Positions 32,239 through 39,867 of a stretch of 48,701 nucleotides of DNA are shown piece after piece. The notes below the pieces were generated by a model, which was not told the DNA's origin, did no database searches, and was given only the letters and a program-made list of their open reading frames with translations. The stretch's first letter is position 1. Each line of letters opens with the position of its first letter. The DNA is from Anaerolineaceae bacterium (GTDB taxonomy: Bacteria > Chloroflexota > Anaerolineae > Anaerolineales > Anaerolineaceae): NCBI GenBank assembly GCA_016927865.1, contig JAFGLU010000121.1, positions 1 through 48,701 of the forward strand, written 5' to 3'. A program made the position numbers and the translations under genes.

Positions 32239-33158
32239 TGCTTGCCTCCTTGCCGCTCATCCCGGAACAGCTTTAACCGCCTCCGCCGTGATTCGTACAA
32301 CTGCGCGCGCAGCGACTCAATTTCATTTTTCAAGCCCGCGTCCCGCGCCTGCACTCCCGCCGCCAGCTCATTCAACGCCCGCGCCAGATTGCCCGCCGGG
32401 CCGCCTTTCTTCAACAGCCCGCCCAATAGTTCCGGGCGGTACTGATCGCCGCCAATGGCCGTGGTGGCATTGGCCAGATCGCTCAATGGGCGGGTGGTGG
32501 CTGAAATGCGCTGGTATCCCAACAAAGCCAGCACAATCACAACTGCAAAGCCAAGCGCGGCCCACTGCACGCCAATATTGGCGTCACTTGGAAAGTCCAT
32601 GGCGGCATATACGCGGTGTTCCTCCACCCAGTCAATCAGCTCTTTGAGCTTGGCGTTCAACTCATCATTCTGGTCAGCCGCTTCTTCTTCCAAAACCCAG
32701 GCACTTTCCAGGTCGCCCGCATCGTACGCGGCAACGATCTGGTCAAAAGTGGCCCGGTGCGTGCTGCGCAGTTCGTTGAATTCGGCAATCAACGAATCCG
32801 GCGAATACACCTCGTCCTCGTACTCGACCGGCTCGAAATAGCCGTAGTCTTCCATCTCGGCCAACGCCTCGCCGATGGCTGCATCTTCGGCCAGCGCATC
32901 GTCCAGGTGCGATTGAGCATCCAGTTCATACTCTCTTGAGTACACATAGAAAGACTCGCTGGTTTGCATAGCGCCCAACCGTTGAGAAATGTTGCCCTCC
33001 AACTCGGTCAAGGCATATACCTTTTCCATCTCTGTGTCAAAAGGCACGGAGCCCTGGCTGAAAGAAGCAAATTCGATCACCCCCGCCATCAGCAGGATGA
33101 TCACCCCCAGCCATCCCAGGGTGCCCAGCGCTTTGATTGGTGCAAAAAGTTTCTTCAT
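32235..33158 (-). CDS. Two-helix membrane protein with HAMP-like domain, paralogue of the cyclase input half
   Basis: A 307-residue protein. TM1 is about 12-31 and TM2 about 197-215, with a Glu/Asp-rich extracellular helical region between (EMEDYGYFEPVEYEDEVYSP). The cytosolic part (about 216-307) has a HAMP-like segment including QYRPELL (239-245), like TYRPEML of the cyclase, then a basic helical tail (SRRRRLKLFRDERQGGKQ). No enzymatic output. ATG 33158 is chosen because CGGAGG lies 6 bp upstream; a longer in-frame start at 33386 would run through the cyclase gene. It starts 13 bp after the cyclase stop. Confidence 0.72.
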   Translation of the reverse strand: MKKLFAPIKALGTLGWLGVIILLMAGVIEFASFSQGSVPFDTEMEKVYALTELEGNISQRLGAMQTSESFYVYSREYELDAQSHLDDALAEDAAIGEALAEMEDYGYFEPVEYEDEVYSPDSLIAEFNELRSTHRATFDQIVAAYDAGDLESAWVLEEEAADQNDELNAKLKELIDWVEEHRVYAAMDFPSDANIGVQWAALGFAVVIVLALLGYQRISATTRPLSDLANATTAIGGDQYRPELLGGLLKKGGPAGNLARALNELAAGVQARDAGLKNEIESLRAQLYESRRRRLKLFRDERQGGKQ

Positions 33159-33171
33159 CGTGCGCCTCCGC

Positions 33172-34836
33172 TTATTTGCTTTCCATGACAATTGCGCCAT
33201 TCCAGTCGGACGGCAGCGGGCGATCCACCCGGTCAGCGCACTGCTCCAGGTACACCCTGGCGGTCTTATCACTGGGGTCTTGGGCCAGAACACGGTCAAA
33301 GGCCAGCCCTGCCTCGCGGAGCTTGCCCTGCGCAAACAACGCCACGCCTTGCTCAAAGTCGGCGCGGGTTTCTTCCCGCCGGGCAATCACCTCTCTGCTC
33401 AACCCATCCAGTATCTCGTACAAACCCAGCGGGTCCACCCGTCCTTTCACCACGGCCTTACCCAGGTAACGCAAGCGATAGTTCACCGGCTGGGGCAATT
33501 GGTCCAGCGTGTCCTGCGAGATGATCATGGACGTGCCGTAGAATTTATTCAACCCCTCAATGCGCGAGGTCAGGTTCACGTTGTCCGAGAAGGCATCGCC
33601 TTGCATGCGCAGGCTCTCGCCGATCATTCCCACCATCATCGGCCCGGTGTGAATACCAATCCCCACCGAAATCGGCCCCAGCCCGTGCGCCTTGATCCGC
33701 TCGTTAAACTGCTGCACCGCCATTTCCTTCTCAATGCCCGCCTTCACGGCGTCATCCACCCCGTAAGGGAAAATGGCCATCATGCCATCGCCCAAAAACT
33801 TAACGATAAAGCCTTCATGCTTCTGGATCAACGGGCTGACCAACTCCAGATATTCGTTGACAAAGTCGAAGTTTTGTTTGGCCGTCATGCCTTCTGACAT
33901 GCTGGTGAAGCCGCGAATATCCGAAAACATAACTGCCATCTCCGCGCTCACATGGTCGCCCAATTGCACATCGGTGATGCTCGGTTTCTCCAGGAACTCC
34001 AGGTACTGCACCGGGATGAAGCGTTTGGCCGCCGTAAGGAACTGCTCCTTCGTGCGATTTGACGCGCTGATCGACTCCGCCATACCCCCCACCGCTCGCG
34101 CCAGGCTGCCCAAATCATCGGGCCGCGCCTGGTGTCGCCGGAGCATTTCCGGCCGGTAGGTGTTGTTCTCAAAGGCCACCACCGCCGAGGTCAACCCGTC
34201 CAGCGGCTCAGAGATGTTCAAGGTCACGTACACTCCCCACACCACCAGCGCCGCCGCCAGAACCAGCACCACCATGCCGGTGATGGCGTTGGTTTGAGTG
34301 CGGTCTTCCAGGGTCGCCATATGGTCCCTCAAAAATTGAACATCCCACGCATTCAGGTTCTGCACTTCGTTTTCCAACCGCGCTGCGGCAGGGTCCACTT
34401 CATCGATCAGTAAAGCGGCAGTTTCCGATCCCAAATCACCGTTCCAGGCCTTATCAATGAATTGGTCTCGGGCAGCTTCCCAGACCTCCAGGCTGCTGTT
34501 CAGACCCACCAGTTCTTCGTCTGGCCAAGCCAACCACTGGGAATAGGCATATTCAGAAATATCTTCCTGGTAGCGAAATTCGTCGCCGAAATCTTTCACC
34601 CCGCTGTCATCGCTAAGCAGCATGTTCTTCATGGCAAGTTGATTTTTTAGTACTGCTGCTCGCGCATCAGCATGCTGCTCCAGCGAAACCGTCAGGTCTT
34701 TCAGGTAGGCAAGCTCTTCCTGCATGGCAGCCGCGTTAATCACGCTTACCACCGCGGTGACCACCGCCAGAAGGGCCAGCGCGCCGGTCAAAACGGCGAT
34801 CCTGGCCTGGGTCGTTTTAAACTGAAACCATTTCAT
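33172..34836 (-). CDS. Class III adenylate/guanylate cyclase, membrane-bound, with C-terminal TPR-like region
   Basis: A 554-residue cyclase. TM1 is about 13-35, an extracellular helical sensor spans 36-185, and TM2 about 187-205, followed by a HAMP region with TYRPEML (226-232). The catalytic domain is about 298-440. Metal-binding D306 (SDIRGF) and D350 (FLGDGMM) are present; K346 and D418 are at the positions that specify adenine, and N421 and R425 stabilise the transition state. It looks like a functional adenylate cyclase, with dimerisation required. A TPR-like tail spans about 488-535. Shine-Dalgarno AGGGAG precedes the ATG. It heads a likely operon with the two HAMP proteins and rlmD. 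Confidence 0.88.
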   Translation of the reverse strand: MKWFQFKTTQARIAVLTGALALLAVVTAVVSVINAAAMQEELAYLKDLTVSLEQHADARAAVLKNQLAMKNMLLSDDSGVKDFGDEFRYQEDISEYAYSQWLAWPDEELVGLNSSLEVWEAARDQFIDKAWNGDLGSETAALLIDEVDPAAARLENEVQNLNAWDVQFLRDHMATLEDRTQTNAITGMVVLVLAAALVVWGVYVTLNISEPLDGLTSAVVAFENNTYRPEMLRRHQARPDDLGSLARAVGGMAESISASNRTKEQFLTAAKRFIPVQYLEFLEKPSITDVQLGDHVSAEMAVMFSDIRGFTSMSEGMTAKQNFDFVNEYLELVSPLIQKHEGFIVKFLGDGMMAIFPYGVDDAVKAGIEKEMAVQQFNERIKAHGLGPISVGIGIHTGPMMVGMIGESLRMQGDAFSDNVNLTSRIEGLNKFYGTSMIISQDTLDQLPQPVNYRLRYLGKAVVKGRVDPLGLYEILDGLSREVIARREETRADFEQGVALFAQGKLREAGLAFDRVLAQDPSDKTARVYLEQCADRVDRPLPSDWNGAIVMESK

Positions 34837-34944
34837 CGTTTTTTCTCCCTGGGTCGATTGAAGGGACTATTATTCGGGGGGTCGACAGACGAATTGTCAT
34901 GCTCCATTATAAATGCGAGTGCTTTCAGCCCCGCACTCATGTGC

Positions 34945-34973
34945 ATGACATTCCTTTGCAAAATGCTTACAAT
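34945..34973 (+). promoter_or_regulatory. Predicted promoter abutting family A copy 4
   Basis: -35 ATGACA (34945-34950), 17 bp spacer, -10 TACAAT (34968-34973). Start near 34980, within the first bases of the family A element (34978). The message for the 35159 gene would carry the element as a leader. Confidence 0.45.
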
Positions 34974-34977
34974 ACAA

Positions 34978-35085
34978 GTAACTACTCAGCCAGAGGTGGA
35001 AGAGGCCCGAATTTGAGGTGTGTGGGGTGCTTCGCACCCCACACACCTCAAATTCGGGAACTTTCACCACCCTCTGAGCAGTTAC
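34978..35085 (+). mobile_element. Family A MITE-like palindromic element, copy 4
   Basis: 108 bp, ends GTAACTACTCAG and CTGAGCAGTTAC. A perfect 25 bp stem with a TTC loop lies at 35006-35058 (starts CCCGAATTTGAGGTG). It is flanked by CAATACAA (34970-34977) and CAATACAA (35086-35093), an exact 8 bp target duplication. This copy defines the element's ends. Confidence 0.92.
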
Positions 35086-35158
35086 CAATACAATCAAACG
35101 CAGCAGGAGGATACTTTCCGCCTGCCTGACATTCTACAACCACTTGAAGGATCGCCTC

Positions 35159-36760
35159 ATGACCGAAATTCGCTCTCCCCAACGCCTGTGGCTGGTTGCC
35201 CTCATCATCGCCTGGGCCGTCGATTTGCTCTTCTGGAACACCCCCGCTGGGGTATCTTACCTTATCTGGATCACCCTGGGCACGGTGGGCATGTTTGCCC
35301 TGGCTCTCAGCGAAGGCCGCCGTCCGCCGGCATCCTCCTATGTGCTGGCGGCAGTCAACCTGGCCCTGGCAGCCACCCTGCTCCTGCGCAGCGAGCCGTT
35401 CACCTGCTTCCTGGGCGGGTTCATCTCTTTAATCGGCAGCGGTATGCTGGCCATGACCCTCACCACCGGGCATTGGCTGCGCTTCCGCCTGGGCGACATC
35501 ATCATCGCCATGCTGACGATGGTTGCCTCGGGTGTCGTGCGCGGTGGCGAACTACTCACCCGGCGGGCTGCCTCGACTGAATCCGGCGCTGTGGCCTCCA
35601 CGAGCAAGGGCGGCACCCGCCGGCATTTTTTCCCCATAATTCGCGGCTTGCTATTGGCCCTGCCGGTGGTCGCGGTGCTGGCGGCTTTGCTGGCCTCCGC
35701 CGATCTAGTCTTCGCCGAGCGGCTGGAGGGCTTGCTGGACGTTTTCAAACTGGACAACCTCGCCGAATATCTCTTCCGCCTCGGTTATATCCTGGTTCTC
35801 ACCTACGCCTTCGCCGGGCTGCTGGCGCAAGCCCTCTCACCCAAAGGCTCCACCGAAGCACCCAACCCTCACGAACCCTGGAAGGCGCGCTTCCTTGGTT
35901 CCACCGAGACCTTTATCATCCTTGGCAGCGTGGTGGCCCTGTTTGTCTTCTTCCTGGCCATCCAGCTCCAATACCTGTTTGGCGGGCAAGCCAACATCAC
36001 CGCCGCGGGTTTCACCTACTCCGACTATGCTCGCCGCGGATTCTTTGAGCTGGTAGCAGTGGCTATTCTCAGCCTGAGCCTGTACCTGCTCCTCAGCACC
36101 ATCACCCGCCGCACTGAATCCCGCCAGCAAACGACCTTCAGCGGGCTTTCCATCCTGCTCATCGCCCTGGTGCTGGTCATCCTCGTCTCGGCCCTGCAGC
36201 GCCTGCTGCTCTATGAACAGGCTTACGGCTTCACTCGCCTGCGCACCTATACACATATCTTCATCCCCTGGCTGGCGCTGCTCTTGCTGGTCACCATCAT
36301 CCTCGAGGCTCTGCGCCGCCCCGGCCACTTCGGCCTGGCTCTGGTGATGTGCGTGTTCGGCTTCAGCTTCACCTTCACCCTCATCAACGTAGACAGCCTC
36401 ATCGCCCGCCTCAACCTCGACCGCGTCCGCGCCGGGCAGGTGGTGGAGTCTGAAAATTTGCGTGGCGAAGCCGACCTGGACGCCCGCCACCTGACAGACC
36501 TCTCCGCCGATGCTGTGCCGGTCATTGCTGCCGCTTATGGCGACTCGCGTTACGACGCGGAAACCCGCAACCAGCTTGGCGCGGTGCTGGCCTGCCACAG
36601 CCTGAAACTGGATGACGACCCCGATTGGCGCTCCTTCCGCATCCCCGAGGCCACCGCCCGCGCCGCCCTGGGGCGCATAGACCTGTCCGAGTATATTGAG
36701 GGCGAAAGCGTCTCGCTCAACGGCGAATCGTTCCCATGCTACTGGGAGTACATGGATTAA
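35159..36760 (+). CDS. DUF4173-type multi-pass membrane protein
   Basis: A 533-residue membrane protein. About eleven hydrophobic segments are seen, starting WLVALIIAWAVDLLFW, then LAAVNLALAATLLLRS. The segment FRLGYILVLTYAFAGLLAQAL and ITAAGFTYSDYARRGFFELV (a conserved YxxYxRxGFxEL motif) match the DUF4173 family. The last 130 residues are soluble and Asp-rich (SENLRGEADLDARHLTDLS, DSRYDAETRNQLGAVLA). Function is unknown. ATG 35159 has GAAGG 9 bp upstream; a TTG at 35144 is less likely. Family A copy 4 lies 73 bp upstream. Confidence 0.78.
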   Translation: MTEIRSPQRLWLVALIIAWAVDLLFWNTPAGVSYLIWITLGTVGMFALALSEGRRPPASSYVLAAVNLALAATLLLRSEPFTCFLGGFISLIGSGMLAMTLTTGHWLRFRLGDIIIAMLTMVASGVVRGGELLTRRAASTESGAVASTSKGGTRRHFFPIIRGLLLALPVVAVLAALLASADLVFAERLEGLLDVFKLDNLAEYLFRLGYILVLTYAFAGLLAQALSPKGSTEAPNPHEPWKARFLGSTETFIILGSVVALFVFFLAIQLQYLFGGQANITAAGFTYSDYARRGFFELVAVAILSLSLYLLLSTITRRTESRQQTTFSGLSILLIALVLVILVSALQRLLLYEQAYGFTRLRTYTHIFIPWLALLLLVTIILEALRRPGHFGLALVMCVFGFSFTFTLINVDSLIARLNLDRVRAGQVVESENLRGEADLDARHLTDLSADAVPVIAAAYGDSRYDAETRNQLGAVLACHSLKLDDDPDWRSFRIPEATARAALGRIDLSEYIEGESVSLNGESFPCYWEYMD

Positions 36761-36780
36761 TCTGCTTGACGAGGATCGTA

Positions 36781-36832
36781 GTGCCAGCAGCAGTAGTGGC
36801 AGTTCATGAACTGCCACTACTGCTGCTGGCAC
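36781..36832. repeat. Perfect 52 bp palindrome, family B
   Basis: Centred between 36806 and 36807, with the TTCATGAA core and a GTGCCAGCAGCAGTAGTGGC half-site. Each half contains a CAG-type triplet run (CAGCAGCAG). It is the longest of the four family B copies. Confidence 0.88.
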
Positions 36833-36841
36833 CACAGCCGG

Positions 36842-36897
36842 TTCGCCGAAAGCGCTGATTTGGGTTAAAATAGCTTTCAATAGCCGCTTTGCGGCTA
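36842..36897 (+). promoter_or_regulatory. Weak promoter and leader hairpin of the small-protein/flippase operon
   Basis: -10 TAAAAT (36866-36871) with a poor -35 TTCGCC 18 bp upstream (36842-36847). Just downstream is a perfect 7 bp hairpin TAGCCGC-TTT-GCGGCTA (36881-36897), without a T tract. The start would be about 36878. Confidence 0.4.
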
Positions 36898-36925
36898 AAA
36901 GTAATTGCCTGATAGGAGTAAGTGA

Positions 36926-37057
36926 ATGGCTCAGCCCAAACAGACAAAGAAAGGCATGTCCACCGAGCAGCGCGCTTTGCGCCGCAATCAGATCATCTGG
37001 GTATCCCTCTCTGGCATCATTATTCTAACCATGCTCATCTCGCTCATCCGGTTCTAA
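36926..37057 (+). CDS. Small membrane protein, 43 residues
   Basis: An ATG-to-TAA frame of 43 codons: a basic, Gln/Lys-rich N-terminus (MAQPKQTKKGMSTEQRALRR) followed by a hydrophobic helix about residues 23-41 (IIWVSLSGIIILTMLISLI). A Shine-Dalgarno ATAGGAG stands 7 bp upstream. It ends 5 bp before the flippase-like ATG, so coupling is likely. A single-pass helix with positive N-terminal charges predicts N-in topology. No family recognised. The overlapping +1/+2 frame that runs into the next gene lacks a ribosome site and is not favoured. Confidence 0.7.
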   Translation: MAQPKQTKKGMSTEQRALRRNQIIWVSLSGIIILTMLISLIRF

Positions 37058-37062
37058 ACACC

Positions 37063-38079
37063 ATGCTCAAACGCTGGCAGTTCTGGGTCGGCCTGCTCAT
37101 CAGCGCCTTCTTCCTTTACATCTCGCTGCGCAACCTCGAACTAGGTGAGGTATGGGAGACGATGAAGACCGCCAAATACCTGTGGCTCATCCCTGGCGTG
37201 GCGGTTTACTTTATTGGCGTGTGGGTGCGCTCCTGGCGCTGGCACTACATGCTGCGCCCGCTCAAAAAGATCCCCGTGCGCACCATGTTCCCCATCGTCT
37301 GCATCGGCTACATGGGCAATAACATCTATCCGGCCCGCGCCGGCGAGGTGCTGCGCGCCGTCATCCTCAAACAGCGCGAGGGCGTGCCCGTCTCGGCCTC
37401 GCTAGCCACGGTCATCGTCGAGCGCATCTTCGACGGCGTGGTTATGCTGGCGTTTGTCTTCGTCAACCTCACCGAACTGGCCCGCCTGACCCACGACTCG
37501 GGCATCATCGCCAATCTCGATATCCGCACCGTGGCTATCATCGGCACGGTGGCTTTCGTCGGCGCGCTGTTGGTGTTCCTGCTCGCCGCCATGTTCCCCC
37601 GGACCACTGAGCACTTACTGGACGTATTCCTGCGCCTCGTCCCTGAACGCTTCCGCGTCAAAACGCGCGACATTGCCATGCGCTTCCTCACCGGTCTCGA
37701 GTCCCTGCGCTCGCCCGCCGATGTGCTGATGATCTTCGTCACCACCGTCATCATCTGGCTGCTCGAAACCGCCAAGTACTGGTTCGTCATGCACGCCTTT
37801 GACTTCTCGGTCGGTTTCTTCGGTCTCATGCTGATGAACGGCATCGTCAACCTCATGACCACCCTGCCTTCCGCGCCCGGTTATGTGGGCACCTTTGACG
37901 CCCCCGGCATCGCCGTGCTGCAGGCTTACGGCGTGCCCGGTGAAATCGCCGCCGGATATACGCTTGTTTTGCACGCAGCGCTGTGGTTCCCCATCACTCT
38001 CCTGGGCGCCTACTATTACCTCCGCCAGCCGCTGCGCTGGGGCAAGGATATAAAAGCCGAATCAGCAGCCACCCCTTGA
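37063..38079 (+). CDS. Lysylphosphatidylglycerol synthase TM-type flippase-like protein (UPF0104/AglD-like)
   Basis: A 338-residue multi-pass membrane protein. FWVGLLISAFFLYISLRNLE, then YLWLIPGVAVYFIGVWVRSWRWHYMLRPL, then GNNIYPARAGEVLRAVIL, ERIFDGVVMLAFVFVNL fit the UPF0104/flippase-like family related to the membrane half of MprF and AglD. Members are linked with lipid-linked sugar or lipid transfer; the actual cargo is unknown. ATG 37063 is the start: it is 5 bp after the small-protein stop and the frame before it would overlap that gene. The FAD oxidoreductase follows 29 bp on. Confidence 0.83.
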   Translation: MLKRWQFWVGLLISAFFLYISLRNLELGEVWETMKTAKYLWLIPGVAVYFIGVWVRSWRWHYMLRPLKKIPVRTMFPIVCIGYMGNNIYPARAGEVLRAVILKQREGVPVSASLATVIVERIFDGVVMLAFVFVNLTELARLTHDSGIIANLDIRTVAIIGTVAFVGALLVFLLAAMFPRTTEHLLDVFLRLVPERFRVKTRDIAMRFLTGLESLRSPADVLMIFVTTVIIWLLETAKYWFVMHAFDFSVGFFGLMLMNGIVNLMTTLPSAPGYVGTFDAPGIAVLQAYGVPGEIAAGYTLVLHAALWFPITLLGAYYYLRQPLRWGKDIKAESAATP

Positions 38080-38108
38080 ACTTCGCCAGCCCCTCGAAAG
38101 GATCAATC

Positions 38109-39428
38109 ATGACCAACACCCCTCATGTCGCCGTCATTGGAGCCGGAATCGGTGGAATGGCCGCCGCCTATGATCTGCGGCGCGCCGGGTTCCAGGTCAC
38201 CATCTTCGAAGCCGCCGACCAGGTGGGCGGCCTTGCCTCGGGGTTCAAAGAACCCCACTGGGATTGGTCTGTGGAGCGTTTTTACCACCATTGGTTTCAA
38301 TCCGACAACCAAATGCTCGGCTTGATCAATGAACTGGGTTGGAGCGACAAGGTTCTCTTCCCCTTGCCCAAAACCGTGGTGTACGCCAAGGGCGGCTTCC
38401 ACCCCCTCGACAGCCCCCTGGCCGCCCTCACCTTCCCCGGCTTCACCTTCCCCGATATGGTCCGTTTCGGCCTGGTCACCGTCTACCTGCGTTACCTCTC
38501 TTCCTGGCAATCTCTGGAACGATTCCGCGCCGATGAATGGATCCGCAAGTATTACGGCAAGAACCTTTACGCTTCCTTCTTCGAGCCCATGCTGGTGGGC
38601 AAATTTGGCCCGCACTACCAGGACGTCAACATGGCCTGGATGTGGGCGCGCCTGAAGACCCGCACCACCCGCCTGGGCACCTTCCAGGGCGGCTTCCAGG
38701 CCTTCTGCGACCTGTTCGCCGAGCGGCTGCGCCAGGACGGCGTGGAGATCCGCCTTTCTACCCCCATCCAGCATATTGAACCCCTCCCAGAAAGCGGCTT
38801 GCGCATCGACCTGCCCGACGGCGCGCAGGAATTCACTGCCTGCCTGTCCACCACTTCGCCCGGCCTCATGGCCCGCCTGACCCCCACTCTGCCCCCCGAT
38901 TACCTCAACGGGCTGCTTTCGCTCAAGAATATGGGCGCAGTGGTCATGGTGCTGGCCCTCAAGCAGCAGCTTTCCCGCGAGGGTTACTATTGGTACAACA
39001 TTCCCAAAGCCGCCGGGTTCCCCTTCCTGGCGCTGGTCGAACACACCAACTACCTCAAGCCTGAATACTTCGGTGGCGATCACATCATCTACTGCGGCGA
39101 CTATCTCGACCAGGGGAACGAATACTTCAGCCTCAGCCAGGATGAATTGCTCCAACGCTTCATGCCAGCCCTGGCCCGCATCAACCCCGAATTTTCCCCC
39201 GATTGGGTGCGCAAGACCTGGTTGTGGAAAACCCAATACGCCCAGCCCATTCCCCTGGTCAATCACTCCCGCAACATCCCCGATCTGCGCACGCCCATCC
39301 CCGGTTTATACTTCGCCTCGATGAGCCAGGTATACCCTTGGGACCGCGGCACCAACTTCGCCGTCGAGATCGGCCGGCGGGCTGTTCAGCGAATGTTAAG
39401 TGAGATTCCGCTCTCTTTCAAAAATTGA
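38109..39428 (+). CDS. NAD(P)/FAD-dependent oxidoreductase (amine oxidase/protoporphyrinogen oxidase-like)
   Basis: A 439-residue flavoprotein. The N-terminal dinucleotide-binding motif is VIGAGIGGMAAAYDLRRAG (GxGxxG at about 11-16), followed by FEAADQVGGLASGF, the usual Glu and GG motif of the amine oxidase/phytoene desaturase superfamily. The C-terminal FAD motif reads TPIPGLYFASMSQVYPWDRGTNFAVEIGRRA. Relatives near glycosyl or lipid genes are often uncharacterised. Shine-Dalgarno AAAGGA precedes the ATG at 38109. It is the last gene of the small-protein/flippase operon; the substrate may be a sugar- or lipid-linked compound (inference). Confidence 0.85.
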   Translation: MTNTPHVAVIGAGIGGMAAAYDLRRAGFQVTIFEAADQVGGLASGFKEPHWDWSVERFYHHWFQSDNQMLGLINELGWSDKVLFPLPKTVVYAKGGFHPLDSPLAALTFPGFTFPDMVRFGLVTVYLRYLSSWQSLERFRADEWIRKYYGKNLYASFFEPMLVGKFGPHYQDVNMAWMWARLKTRTTRLGTFQGGFQAFCDLFAERLRQDGVEIRLSTPIQHIEPLPESGLRIDLPDGAQEFTACLSTTSPGLMARLTPTLPPDYLNGLLSLKNMGAVVMVLALKQQLSREGYYWYNIPKAAGFPFLALVEHTNYLKPEYFGGDHIIYCGDYLDQGNEYFSLSQDELLQRFMPALARINPEFSPDWVRKTWLWKTQYAQPIPLVNHSRNIPDLRTPIPGLYFASMSQVYPWDRGTNFAVEIGRRAVQRMLSEIPLSFKN

Positions 39429-39521
39429 GACATGACTCTACGAAAACGCCGCGCGAAGGAGATTCTTTTCTTTTGGATTAGCCCCCGCATTTATGGAACA
39501 TTTGACCAAAATTTAATAATT

Positions 39522-39539
39522 ACCACCATATATGGTGGT
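39522..39539. promoter_or_regulatory. 18 bp perfect palindrome upstream of dnaA, possible operator
   Basis: ACCACCATA / TATGGTGGT, centred between 39530 and 39531, in an AT-rich area about 140 bp before the dnaA promoter. Short perfect palindromes of this size are typical of dimeric repressor sites; nothing links it to a particular regulator. Confidence 0.4.
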
Positions 39540-39678
39540 GTCGGGGAGCGGCAAACCTCACTAGTAGAATTTGCCAGTAGCAATTTTCATGCCGCAGATT
39601 AACAATTGTTTTGCTGATTCTTTAACATAACCAACCTTAAAAATTCAAAAATTTTTAGGCGGGCGTAGGCTATTCGCC

Positions 39679-39707
39679 TTGTTTCTCGGGCGGCTTTTTG
39701 TTAGAAT
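39679..39707 (+). promoter_or_regulatory. Predicted promoter of dnaA
   Basis: -35 TTGTTT (39679-39684), 17 bp spacer, -10 TAGAAT (39702-39707). Start near 39714, giving a leader of about 150 nt. Confidence 0.6.
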
Positions 39708-39790
39708 ACCCTTACGCTGAAGTGATGGCAAATCCTTCTCGCCCACAATCAATTTGATAACAGGCAGAAACGAATAACGGGTCGACTTTT

Positions 39791-39815
39791 CCCGCTGCAA
39801 AACCATTGCAGCGGG
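39791..39815 (+). terminator. Hairpin in the dnaA leader (possible attenuator)
   Basis: Perfect 10 bp stem CCCGCTGCAA / TTGCAGCGGG with loop AACCA, followed by TTTGT. It lies in the leader between promoter and ATG. The T tract is short, so it may pause or control rather than stop transcription. Confidence 0.5.
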
Positions 39816-39867
39816 TTTGTATCCCTGTTTGCCCCAACACAGCAAATTCAACCTGGAGGGATAGGGC

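Larger units (their letters stand above)
39429..39867 (+). other. AT-rich region upstream of dnaA
   Basis: 439 bp. An exact 18 bp palindrome ACCACCATATATGGTGGT (39522-39539) is the most notable element. Further right is a promoter (39679-39707) and a leader hairpin (39791-39815). I saw no TTATNCACA DnaA boxes, so it does not look like a classical origin. No gene. Confidence 0.6.

Noticed and set aside
15108-35085. Family A elements as simple terminators
   Set aside because: They occur between divergent genes, upstream of genes and inside a run of co-directional genes, lack T tracts, and have target duplications.
35837-36880. A 347-codon minus-strand frame opposite the DUF4173 gene
   Set aside because: The plus-strand protein has coherent membrane helices; the minus frame looks like low-complexity shadow sequence.
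36922-37062. N-terminal extension of the flippase-like gene through the small-protein gene
   Set aside because: The extension has no hydrophobic or family features, whereas the other frame has a ribosome site and a membrane helix.
38103-39266. A 387-codon open frame on the minus strand opposite the FAD oxidoreductase
   Set aside because: It is the mirror of a clear flavoprotein gene; its sequence has no motifs and has the composition typical of antisense frames in GC-rich DNA.
39429-39867. Replication origin next to dnaA
   Set aside because: AT-rich but without DnaA boxes that I can recognise; not enough to claim an origin.
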